Below are positions 1 to 7,005 of a stretch of DNA of 64,000 nucleotides, piece by piece. The notes beneath the pieces are model-generated. The model searched no databases, was not told the DNA's origin, and worked only from the letters and a program-made list of their open reading frames with translations. Position 1 is the first letter of the stretch, and the number at the start of each line of letters is the position of its first letter. This DNA comes from Burkholderia sp. PAMC 26561 (GTDB lineage Bacteria > Pseudomonadota > Gammaproteobacteria > Burkholderiales > Burkholderiaceae). The position numbers and the translations under genes were made by a program. The DNA is taken from positions 1,054,001 through 1,118,000 of the forward strand of contig NZ_CP014315.1 in the NCBI RefSeq assembly GCF_001557535.2, in the 5' to 3' direction.

Positions 1-1
1 G

Positions 2-172
2 CCGCTTATCGACGGGGCGGTTGCTGCAATCGAATGCCGTCTCGTCGCCCAGCAAACCATAGGCACGCACACGGTGTTTTTCGGCGAGGTCGCGGCGATC
101 AAACGCGCGCCCGCCGCGCACATGCCATTGCTGTATTGCAAGCGCGATTACGGCCAGTTCCTGGCTTTCTAG
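2..172 (+). CDS. Flavin reductase, C-terminal fragment (window edge)
   Basis: Only the last 56 codons are inside the window; the gene begins upstream. The visible tail reads like the end of a flavin reductase domain of the HpaC/RutF type: an AIECRL strand, then IGTHTVFFGEV, and a terminal LLYCKRDYGQF. In that family the G-T/D-H-T/x-VFFGEV stretch is a signature. It ends 44 bp before an HpaB-type oxygenase, the usual partner of such reductases, to which it would supply reduced FAD or FMN. The family call is inferred from this short stretch plus context. Confidence 0.75.
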   Translation, partial: PLIDGAVAAIECRLVAQQTIGTHTVFFGEVAAIKRAPAAHMPLLYCKRDYGQFLAF

Positions 173-216
173 GCGAATCTGAACGACCATATTTCCCCAC
201 GGATCGAGGCACAGCA

Positions 217-1701
217 ATGATCAGAACAGGCGAGCAGTATCGCGACTCCATTCGAGACGGACGACAGGTCTGGATCAATGGCGAACGCGTGAAGGACGTG
301 ACCACGCATCCCATGTTCAAGCCGATCGTGGACATCCGCGCGCGCATCTACGACATGGCGCACGAGAAGGCGACGCAGGATGTGATGAGCTACGTGGATG
401 AAAAGACCGGCGAGCGCAACGCGGTCGGCCTGAAGCTGCCGTACACGCAGCAGGACTGGCACGACAAACGCCTGGCAGTAGACACGGTGCTCGATGACAT
501 CGGCGGAATCGCCACCCGTGTGGGCGATGAAACCATCGGCGAGATGTGGTCGCTCTACGACGGCAAGGATGTGCTCAACGAAGTCGATCCGCGTTTTGCC
601 GCGAACATCGAGCGGCATATCAATCGTGCGTTGCATGAAGACCCGTTCCATGTCTCCGCCAACACCGACCCCAAGGGCGACCGCTCGAAACCGCCTCAGG
701 AGCAGGACCCGGACATGCTTTTGCATGTGGTGAAGGAAACCGATGCGGGCATCGTGGTGCGTGGCGCCAAGTACGAGACGGCCGCAGCGTATGCGAATCA
801 GGCATTCGTGAAGCCGACCATCGCGAACTGGGGCGACGCAAAACTCTCGGACTATGCGGTGGGTTTTGTCGTCAACATGTCCGCGCCGGGACTCAAGTTC
901 ATTTGCCGTACGGGCTTCGCCGGGCGCGCGAATCCGGAAGATTACCCGCTGTCGAACCGCTGCGATGAAGTCGATACCCTGCTGATCTTCGACAACGTCC
1001 TGATTCCCTGGGAAGACGTGCTGTTCTACCAGCATACGAAGGCGGCCACCTTCATTCGCTCGACCTTGCATCGATACAGCGCGTTCGCGTTCGTCCAGCG
1101 CAACCTGCGTCTTGCCGACCTGATGATCGGCGCGGCGTTGTTCAACGCACGCCAAACCGGCCTTGAAAAGCAGCAGGCCGTGCAGGAGAAACTGTCGACG
1201 CTCGCCGTGTATCGCGAGACCATCAACGCGCATCTGACGGCATCGATTGCTTGCGGCGAACGCAGTCCCGCCGGCCTGATGATGCCCAATCAATCCTTGC
1301 TCTATACAGGCCGCGTGCAGGCATGTTCGCGCCTTCACGAGATGATGCATCTCGCGCGTGAACTCTGCGGTGGACAGATTTGCGTGACGCCGGATGCGGC
1401 GTCGTTTGCCAATCCGGAGATCAGCGGCTGGCTCGACAAGTTCTATACCGTCAACGAAAACTGGGTCTCCGATGACCGCCGCAAGTTGCTCGCGTTCGCC
1501 CGCGACTTGCTGAACTCGGACTATGCGGGGCATCGCCTCACGTTCCAGTTGTTCGCGCAATCACCGCCGTTCGCCCACCTGGGTGCCGTGTTCCGTAACT
1601 TCGATTTCGACAGCACGCTCGGCTACGTCAAGAAGGCCGCGAACCTGTCGGACCGTGTCGTTCAATCCAGCGCAGAGCCGCGGCTCAAGCGCGTTGTGTG
1701 A
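217..1701 (+). CDS. HpaB-family flavin-dependent monooxygenase (4-hydroxyphenylacetate 3-hydroxylase-like)
   Basis: A protein of 494 aa, close to the 480-520 aa of the HpaB/PvcC/HadA oxygenase family (group D flavin monooxygenases, acyl-CoA dehydrogenase fold). The N-terminal domain starts MIRTGEQYRDSIRDGRQVW, the classic HpaB opening, and the central NRCDEVDTLLIFDNVLIPWE block and helical C-terminal domain (about residues 285-480) follow. It needs FADH2 or FMNH2 from a separate reductase, which matches the upstream gene. The reading frame is open further upstream, but this ATG gives the family N-terminus and avoids overlap with the reductase. The RidA, DUF1028 and deacylase genes downstream argue against simple 4-hydroxyphenylacetate catabolism: no ring-cleavage hpa genes are present. 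The substrate is unknown, probably an aromatic or N-heterocyclic compound. Confidence 0.88.
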   Translation: MIRTGEQYRDSIRDGRQVWINGERVKDVTTHPMFKPIVDIRARIYDMAHEKATQDVMSYVDEKTGERNAVGLKLPYTQQDWHDKRLAVDTVLDDIGGIATRVGDETIGEMWSLYDGKDVLNEVDPRFAANIERHINRALHEDPFHVSANTDPKGDRSKPPQEQDPDMLLHVVKETDAGIVVRGAKYETAAAYANQAFVKPTIANWGDAKLSDYAVGFVVNMSAPGLKFICRTGFAGRANPEDYPLSNRCDEVDTLLIFDNVLIPWEDVLFYQHTKAATFIRSTLHRYSAFAFVQRNLRLADLMIGAALFNARQTGLEKQQAVQEKLSTLAVYRETINAHLTASIACGERSPAGLMMPNQSLLYTGRVQACSRLHEMMHLARELCGGQICVTPDAASFANPEISGWLDKFYTVNENWVSDDRRKLLAFARDLLNSDYAGHRLTFQLFAQSPPFAHLGAVFRNFDFDSTLGYVKKAANLSDRVVQSSAEPRLKRVV

Positions 1702-1708
1702 GGTGTCC

Positions 1709-2122
1709 ATGAGTCATACCCGCATCCGCAAGTTCAACACGCGCGAGACGTACCCCGAGCAGAAACTCGATAACGATCTGTGCCAGGCGGTCGTGGCGAA
1801 CGGAACGGTTTATCTGCGCGGCCAGATCGGGCAGGACCTGGATACGCGCGAATCGGTGGGCATAGGCGACGTTGGCGCGCAGGCTGAAAAGGCGATGGCC
1901 AACATCGCAATGTTGCTGGGCGAAGCCGGCAGCAAGCTGGAGGATATCTGCAAGATCACGATCTATCTTGTCGATGTACGCTATCGCGAAGCGGTGTACA
2001 CCGTGGTCGGGAAGTGGCTGAAGGGTGTGTACCCGGTATCGACGGGTATTGTGATTTCAGCGCTTGCGCGTCCCGAGTGGCTCGTCGAAATCGACGTGAT
2101 CGCCGTCATTCCAAATAGCTGA
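1709..2122 (+). CDS. RidA family protein (Rid/YjgF/UK114)
   Basis: A 137-aa protein with a chorismate-mutase-like RidA fold: TVYLRGQIGQD strand, AQAEKAMANIAMLLGEAG helix, KITIYLVDVR and the C-terminal ARPEWLVEIDVIAV. The Arg of ARPE is the position that holds the substrate carboxylate in active RidA proteins. RidA members hydrolyse enamine/imine or carbamate-like intermediates. It begins 7 bp after the oxygenase stop, so it is almost certainly co-transcribed. RutC, a RidA protein, acts downstream of an unrelated flavin oxygenase in the pyrimidine Rut pathway, so a clean-up role on an unstable product of the oxygenase is a reasonable inference. Confidence 0.9.
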   Translation: MSHTRIRKFNTRETYPEQKLDNDLCQAVVANGTVYLRGQIGQDLDTRESVGIGDVGAQAEKAMANIAMLLGEAGSKLEDICKITIYLVDVRYREAVYTVVGKWLKGVYPVSTGIVISALARPEWLVEIDVIAVIPNS

Positions 2123-2134
2123 GCGGAGGATCGC

Positions 2135-2806
2135 ATGACGTTTTCTCTGGCTGGCCGATGCGAACGTACGGGCATGGTCGGCGGCATTGTGTGCAGTTCG
2201 AGCATTGCGGTTCCCAGCCGATGTCTATGGGCAAGTCCGCATGGCGTGGTGCTGAGTCAGAACGTGACCGATCCGCGCCTCGGCGTGCTCGGATTGCAGT
2301 TGCTTGGCGCCGGTTTTGGTGCTGAAAGCACCTTGCAACAATTGCAGCACGCACGTCCTTACGCGGAGTGGCGGCAGCTCGCCGTACTCGATGCCGACGG
2401 TTCGCGCGACGCTGCGACGGGCCAAAAAGGGCTGGGTATAATCGCGACGAAACCGGGGCGCAACTGCGTTGCAGCGGGCAACCTGCTCGCCCACGACGGC
2501 ATTCCGGCCGCCATGGTCGAAGCCTTCGAAGTATCGCCCGCAAGCTCGCTGGCCGAGCGCCTGATCGCGGCACTGGAAGCGGGTGCGGCGGCAGGCGGCG
2601 AAGCGGGTCCCGTGCATTCGGCGGGATTTTGCGTGTATGGAAGAGAGGTCTGGCCGCTCGCGGAGTTGCGCGTGGACTGGTCGGATCAACCCATTGCTGA
2701 TTTGCGGGCGCTCTGGCAGCGCTACGAACCGCAGATGAACGACTACGCAATGCGCGCAATACGTCCCGAGCAGGCACCGTCGTATGGAGTACCCGGAGAT
2801 CTTTAG
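2135..2806 (+). CDS. DUF1028 domain protein
   Basis: A 223-aa protein covering the whole DUF1028 family length. Recognisable stretches are MTFSLAGRCERTGMVGG at the start, a VVLSQNVTDPRLGVLGL region, the DADG/ATG block, NCVAAGNLLA, and the C-terminal LAELRVDWSDQPIADLRALW. Structures of this family show an Ntn-hydrolase-like fold, but the reaction is not established to my knowledge. It has a strong ribosome site (GCGGAGG) 12 bp after ridA and sits 3 bp before the deacylase gene, so it belongs to the same operon. An amide- or imide-hydrolysing step is a guess from fold and context. Confidence 0.85.
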   Translation: MTFSLAGRCERTGMVGGIVCSSSIAVPSRCLWASPHGVVLSQNVTDPRLGVLGLQLLGAGFGAESTLQQLQHARPYAEWRQLAVLDADGSRDAATGQKGLGIIATKPGRNCVAAGNLLAHDGIPAAMVEAFEVSPASSLAERLIAALEAGAAAGGEAGPVHSAGFCVYGREVWPLAELRVDWSDQPIADLRALWQRYEPQMNDYAMRAIRPEQAPSYGVPGDL

Positions 2807-2809
2807 CCA

Positions 2810-3997
2810 ATGAAGCACGCCTTGCTCGACACCACGCTTGATCTGCTGAACGATCTGGTCGCGTTCGATACCCGCAGCTCCGAATCGAACCTCAAGCTGA
2901 TCGAGTATGTCCAGCGGTATCTAAATCGGCACGGCGTGGAGTCCGCTCTCGTCTTCGACGAAACCGGCCGCAAGGCGAACCTGTATGCAACCATCGGCCC
3001 GAAGGACGTGGCGGGTCTGTGCTTTTCGGGTCACACCGATGTCGTACCCGCCGCGGGTCAGCCGTGGACCGTGCCGCCCTTCGAGATGACGCGCGGGAGC
3101 GACCGTGTCTTCGGGCGTGGCAAAGCCGACATGAAGGGTTTTATCGCGGCGGTGCTTGCAAGCGTGCCGCACTTCGTTGCGACCTGCAAAGACGTGCCTG
3201 TTCATCTTGCATTCAGTTATGACGAAGAAGTCGGTTGCCGTGGCGTGCGCGGTTTGTTGCGTGAACTGGCGGCAGCGCCGGTCAAGCCGCTTGCATGCAT
3301 TATTGGCGAGCCGACGAGCATGCAGGTCGCGGTGGCGCACAAGGGCAAGAAGGCGTACAGATGCTGCGTGAAAGGTCTCGCCGGGCATTCCGCGCTGACA
3401 CATCTCGGCGTGAATGCGGTGGATTTCGCGGCGGAACTCGTGACGTTCCTGCGGCGAACGCAGCGCGACTTGCGCACAAAGGCAACGCTCGACCACGACT
3501 TTGATCCGCCGTACACAACCATCCATACCGGCCGCTTCAATGGCGGTATTGCGTTGAACGTGATCCCGGACCACGCGCAAGTGGAGTTTGAAATCCGCAA
3601 TCTGCCCGCCGATAACGCGGACGCCATCGTGCAAACCATCACGCACTATGCGGATACCGAACTCGTCGGCGCCATGCGCGAAACGTTCGCCGAAAGCGAT
3701 ATCGACTGGGAACAACTGGTGGATTATCCGGCACTGTCGGATCGGGCTGCGGCCGGCTGGTTGCGCGATCTGGCATGCGCGGCTGCCGGACGGGACGACG
3801 TGCGCACCCTCGCGTTCGGAACCGAAGGCGGCCTGTTTCAGTCGATAGGCATTCCTACAGTCGTATGCGGACCGGGTTCGATCGAACAAGGGCACAAGGC
3901 CGATGAGTACGTCGAACTGGAACAGCTATCGAAATGCCTGACTTTCCTCGGCAACCTCTCGACGAGTTTGCCGGGGACGGTTTCCGCAAACCGGTAG
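2810..3997 (+). CDS. M20 family deacylase, acetylornithine deacetylase-like
   Basis: A 395-aa M20 metallopeptidase of the ArgE subgroup. Metal and catalytic motifs are intact: SGHTDVVP, GRGKADMKGF with the bridging Asp, YDEEVGCRG with the general-base Glu pair, IGEPTS, and the C-terminal GHKADEY that supplies the last metal His. Residues about 170-290 form the dimerisation lid (KGLAGHSALTHLGVNAV). Family enzymes remove acyl groups from amino acid amides. It is the last gene of the flavin-reductase/oxygenase/RidA/DUF1028 series, so it probably works on an N-acyl or ring-opened intermediate of that pathway rather than in arginine synthesis. Confidence 0.88.
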   Translation: MKHALLDTTLDLLNDLVAFDTRSSESNLKLIEYVQRYLNRHGVESALVFDETGRKANLYATIGPKDVAGLCFSGHTDVVPAAGQPWTVPPFEMTRGSDRVFGRGKADMKGFIAAVLASVPHFVATCKDVPVHLAFSYDEEVGCRGVRGLLRELAAAPVKPLACIIGEPTSMQVAVAHKGKKAYRCCVKGLAGHSALTHLGVNAVDFAAELVTFLRRTQRDLRTKATLDHDFDPPYTTIHTGRFNGGIALNVIPDHAQVEFEIRNLPADNADAIVQTITHYADTELVGAMRETFAESDIDWEQLVDYPALSDRAAAGWLRDLACAAAGRDDVRTLAFGTEGGLFQSIGIPTVVCGPGSIEQGHKADEYVELEQLSKCLTFLGNLSTSLPGTVSANR

Positions 3998-4005
3998 TGA
4001 CGTTG

Positions 4006-4203
4006 TCAGTTATAGCCGAGGATGGCGCAGGCCGTGATGTCCGAGCGGTCCGAGACGTTGCACGCCAGAACGGTCATGGGCGCCTGGAGCATCGACATAT
4101 ACGAGGAACTTTGTTTCTCCACCTTGGCGCTCGCTTTCGTGGCCTTGTTGCGGCTTCCGGTGATTGTCGAAAATGCAGCGTTGAGATGATTGGACGTATT
4201 CAT
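4006..4203 (-). CDS. Small hypothetical protein
   Basis: A possible 65-aa protein beginning MNTSNHLNAAFSTITGSR and ending ITACAILGYN, with a central Lys/Ser-rich stretch. I chose the ATG at 4203 because a GAAGTGG element lies just upstream; an earlier start adds 16 residues. Base composition is less GC-rich than the neighbours. It is convergent with the deacylase gene, 8 bp away. No family is recognised and no clear membrane segment is seen. It could be a non-coding stretch. Confidence 0.4.
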   Translation of the reverse strand: MNTSNHLNAAFSTITGSRNKATKASAKVEKQSSSYMSMLQAPMTVLACNVSDRSDITACAILGYN

Positions 4204-4557
4204 GTTAAACACCACTTCAGTAGTTATTGGCAAAAACAATTTCTGATTCACTCACTGGACACTCACCGGCCAAAAGTATTGGCGGTGTAGTTCCAGTAAG
4301 CGCCAACTGAAGGGTTGATGACATAGGTACTGTCACCAATGCGACGGCTCAAAGCCTTGCCTGGCGCGGGGCTGTATTAATGACCGTGTGTTTGAGGCAA
4401 CACTATTCTAGTTATTTCGCTTACTGCCGCTAATCCCCATTCATGAGCTCAGGTATTGAATGGTAATTCAAGCGACTCTGTCCACGTATAAGGCGATGCG
4501 TCAAAGCGCGCGATGCGTACGTGGTTCAGGAATTCAAAATCGGTGCGGCTGTATATA
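4204..4557. other. Intergenic region without a supported gene
   Basis: About 350 bp of lower GC content between two short minus-strand reading frames. It should contain the promoter of the small gene at 4006-4203, but I cannot pick out convincing -35/-10 boxes. No terminator-like hairpin with a T run was seen. Confidence 0.5.
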
Positions 4558-4770
4558 TTATTCCGCTAACGGACGATCAAGGGCCGCGTCCGGTTCCTCG
4601 CCAAACCCGGTGGTTTTGTCGTCAGCGCTGCTTTCGGAATCGCTTCCTGAAGACAATTGCTGGCGAGCTTTTTCCCAGTACTCGTCCGCGCGTCCTTCCG
4701 GACTGCCGTCCTGTTCCCACAGATAGAACGCAAGCGTGCGAATTTGCTCTTCTGACAATTGGACATCCAT
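4558..4770 (-). CDS. DUF2934 domain protein
   Basis: A 70-aa protein. Residues 8-36 (IRTLAFYLWEQDGSPEGR, then ADEYWEKA) match the DUF2934 motif, in which a helix with LAYxLWEQDGxPEGRA is followed by a second helix with the W-x-x-A. The tail is acidic and Ser/Asp-rich and probably disordered. The family is small, soluble and of unknown function. It lies 84 bp downstream of the tartrate dehydrogenase gene on the same strand and might be read through from it. Confidence 0.8.
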   Translation of the reverse strand: MDVQLSEEQIRTLAFYLWEQDGSPEGRADEYWEKARQQLSSGSDSESSADDKTTGFGEEPDAALDRPLAE

Positions 4771-4854
4771 GATTTGCCCCGTCGAGGTTGAAAACCGGTC
4801 GCAAGGCGCGGCCGTTTCGGGCTCGTTTGAGCCTGCTCAACGGGGCAGCAATAC

Positions 4855-5937
4855 TCAAGCCAGCCGCGCCGCGATAGCTTCGCCGACCTCGGTCGTGCTT
4901 GCCTTGCCGCCGAGGTCGCCTGTACGCGGACCTTCTTTCAGCGTCGCTTCAATAGCCGCAAGGATCGCGTCGTGTGCATCGCGTTCGGGGCCTTTGGCGT
5001 CGCCCAGGAATTCGAGCATCATCGCGGCCGACCAGATCATTGCGACCGGATTGGCGATGTTTTTTCCCGCAATATCCGGCGCCGATCCATGCACCGGCTC
5101 GAACAGCGACGGAAACTTGCGGTCCGGATTAAGATTTCCCGAAGGCGCGAGGCCGATCGTGCCGGTACAGGCCGGACCGAGGTCCGAGAGGATGTCTCCG
5201 AATAGATTGGTGGCGACCACCACATCGAACCGGTCCGGGTTCAGCACGAAACGCGCGCACAAAATGTCGATGTGCTGCTTGTCCCATTTGACGTCCGGAT
5301 AAAGCGCAGCCACTTCTGCGGCCCGTTTGTCCCACCACGGCATGCTGATCGCGATGCCATTGCTTTTGGTCGCGACCGTGATCTTTTTCTTCTCGCGGTG
5401 CTGAGCCAGATCGAACGCGAACTTCAGCACACGCTCGCTGCCATGACGCGTAAAGACCGATTCCTGCAGGACGAATTCGCGATCCGTGCCTTCGAACATC
5501 ACGCCGCCAACCGATGAATACTCGCCCTCCGTATTCTCACGCACGATCCAGAAATCGATGTCGCCAGCCTTGCGGTTCGCGAGCGGCGAGGGCACGCCTT
5601 CGAACAGGCGCGCCGGGCGCAAATTGATGTATTGATCGAATTCGCGGCGGAATTTCAGCAGTGATCCCCAGAGCGAAATGTGATCGGGCACGGTATCCGG
5701 CCAGCCGACCGCGCCAAAAAGAATGGCGTCGGCGTCCTGCAGTTGGGACTTCCAGTCGTCGGGCATCATCTGGCCGTGCTCCTGGTAGTACGCACAGCTC
5801 GCCCATTCAATATGCTGATATTCGATTGCGATGCCAAAGCGCTTGGTGGCCGCGTCGAGTACGCGCAAGGCTTCGGGCATCACTTCGGTGCCGATGCCGT
5901 CGCCAGGTATGACTGCGATCTTGTAGGTTTTGGTCAT
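4855..5937 (-). CDS. Tartrate dehydrogenase / D-malate dehydrogenase (beta-decarboxylating)
   Basis: A 360-aa NAD-dependent beta-decarboxylating dehydrogenase of the TtuC/DmlA type in the isocitrate/isopropylmalate dehydrogenase superfamily. It starts MTKTYKIAVIPGDGIGTEV and shows the substrate loop NLRPARLFEGVPSPL, the FWIVRENTEGEYSSVGG phosphate/substrate segment, the catalytic Lys region VATKSNGI, and the DILSDLGPACTGTIGLAPSGN metal Asp block. Expected reactions are oxidation of tartrate or oxidative decarboxylation of D-malate. The frame runs far upstream, but the family start is clear. It is divergent from a LysR gene, the arrangement of dmlA and dmlR. Confidence 0.9.
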   Translation of the reverse strand: MTKTYKIAVIPGDGIGTEVMPEALRVLDAATKRFGIAIEYQHIEWASCAYYQEHGQMMPDDWKSQLQDADAILFGAVGWPDTVPDHISLWGSLLKFRREFDQYINLRPARLFEGVPSPLANRKAGDIDFWIVRENTEGEYSSVGGVMFEGTDREFVLQESVFTRHGSERVLKFAFDLAQHREKKKITVATKSNGIAISMPWWDKRAAEVAALYPDVKWDKQHIDILCARFVLNPDRFDVVVATNLFGDILSDLGPACTGTIGLAPSGNLNPDRKFPSLFEPVHGSAPDIAGKNIANPVAMIWSAAMMLEFLGDAKGPERDAHDAILAAIEATLKEGPRTGDLGGKASTTEVGEAIAARLA

Positions 5938-6051
5938 GATGTGATGTCTCCGGGTTGTGAGGAACAGTCTATTCGATACACCTATTCTATTCCGTGGCGA
6001 ACCGCTTAGAATCGGGTTTTCGGTTAAGCCACCATGCACGAAGCGTGAACA

Positions 6052-6972
6052 ATGAAAACACCGCTTTCCCCGAATCTCGATGACCTTCGCGTGTTTTGCA
6101 CGGTCGCCCGCAAGTCCAGTTTCAGCGGGGCGGCGGAGGCGCTGTCGGTATCGGCGGCGTATGTGAGCAAACGCGTCGGCGTGCTGGAAGCCGACCTGGG
6201 TACGCGTTTGTTGCATCGGTCCACGCGCCGGGTTGCGATCACGGAAGCGGGTGAGCGCGTCTACGCATGGGCTGAAAAGATCCTCGATGACGTCGATCAG
6301 CTCGTAGAAGACGTCTCCACCACGCGGCGTGTTCCGCGCGGCACGCTGCGAGTATCGAGCAGCTTTGGTTTTGGGCGGCATATCGTGGCGCCGGCGCTCG
6401 CGCGTCTCTCCGACAAACACCCGCAACTGAGCGTGAGGCTCGATCTGTTCGACCGTCTCGTCGATGTCGCCGGCGAAGGCTTCGACCTGGACATCCGTAT
6501 CGGCGACGAGATCGCAGCGCACTTGATTGCAAAGCGGCTGGCATCGAATCATCGCGTGTTATGTGCTTCCCCGCAGTACCTGAAGCAGCACGGCGCGCCC
6601 AGGCAGCTTGCAGACCTGGCGAGCCACGCGTGCCTCGCGATCAAGGAACGCGATCATCCATTTGGTTTGTGGCGTCTGCATGCGCGCGGCGAGCCGGTGT
6701 CGATCAAGGTGACCGGGCCGCTTTCGACCAATCACGGCGAGGTGGCGGTGCAATGGGCGCTGGCCGGGCGGGGGATCGTGTTGCGTTCGTTGTGGGATGT
6801 GCGGCCGCTGCTCGAAAGCGGGGAACTCGTGCAGGTCCTGCCGGATGTCACGCAGCCGGCGAATGTCTGGGCGGTGTATCCGGCGCGGCTGGCGGCATCG
6901 GCGAAGGTGCGGGTATGCGTGGATTTTCTCGCCGATGAATTCGCTCAGTGGAGCACGCAACCACCTGAATGA
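6052..6972 (+). CDS. LysR family transcriptional regulator, DmlR-like
   Basis: A 306-aa LysR regulator: N-terminal winged helix-turn-helix (residues 9-66, FCTVARKSSFSGAAEALSVS then RLLHRSTRRVAITEAG) and a C-terminal periplasmic-binding-like effector domain (about 92-300). The 114-bp gap to the divergent tartrate/D-malate dehydrogenase gene is the expected control region. By analogy with DmlR it would activate that gene in response to malate or tartrate; the effector is inferred. The subgroup belongs to the large GcvA/DmlR-like branch. Confidence 0.88.
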   Translation: MKTPLSPNLDDLRVFCTVARKSSFSGAAEALSVSAAYVSKRVGVLEADLGTRLLHRSTRRVAITEAGERVYAWAEKILDDVDQLVEDVSTTRRVPRGTLRVSSSFGFGRHIVAPALARLSDKHPQLSVRLDLFDRLVDVAGEGFDLDIRIGDEIAAHLIAKRLASNHRVLCASPQYLKQHGAPRQLADLASHACLAIKERDHPFGLWRLHARGEPVSIKVTGPLSTNHGEVAVQWALAGRGIVLRSLWDVRPLLESGELVQVLPDVTQPANVWAVYPARLAASAKVRVCVDFLADEFAQWSTQPPE

Positions 6973-7005
6973 TGGTCTGCCCTGTTGCGAAGAAAAAGGC
7001 TTTCG

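Noticed and set aside
169..1560. 463-codon open frame antisense to the HpaB oxygenase gene
   Set aside because: A mirror frame that arises from high GC at third codon positions; composition is Arg/His-rich and matches no family.
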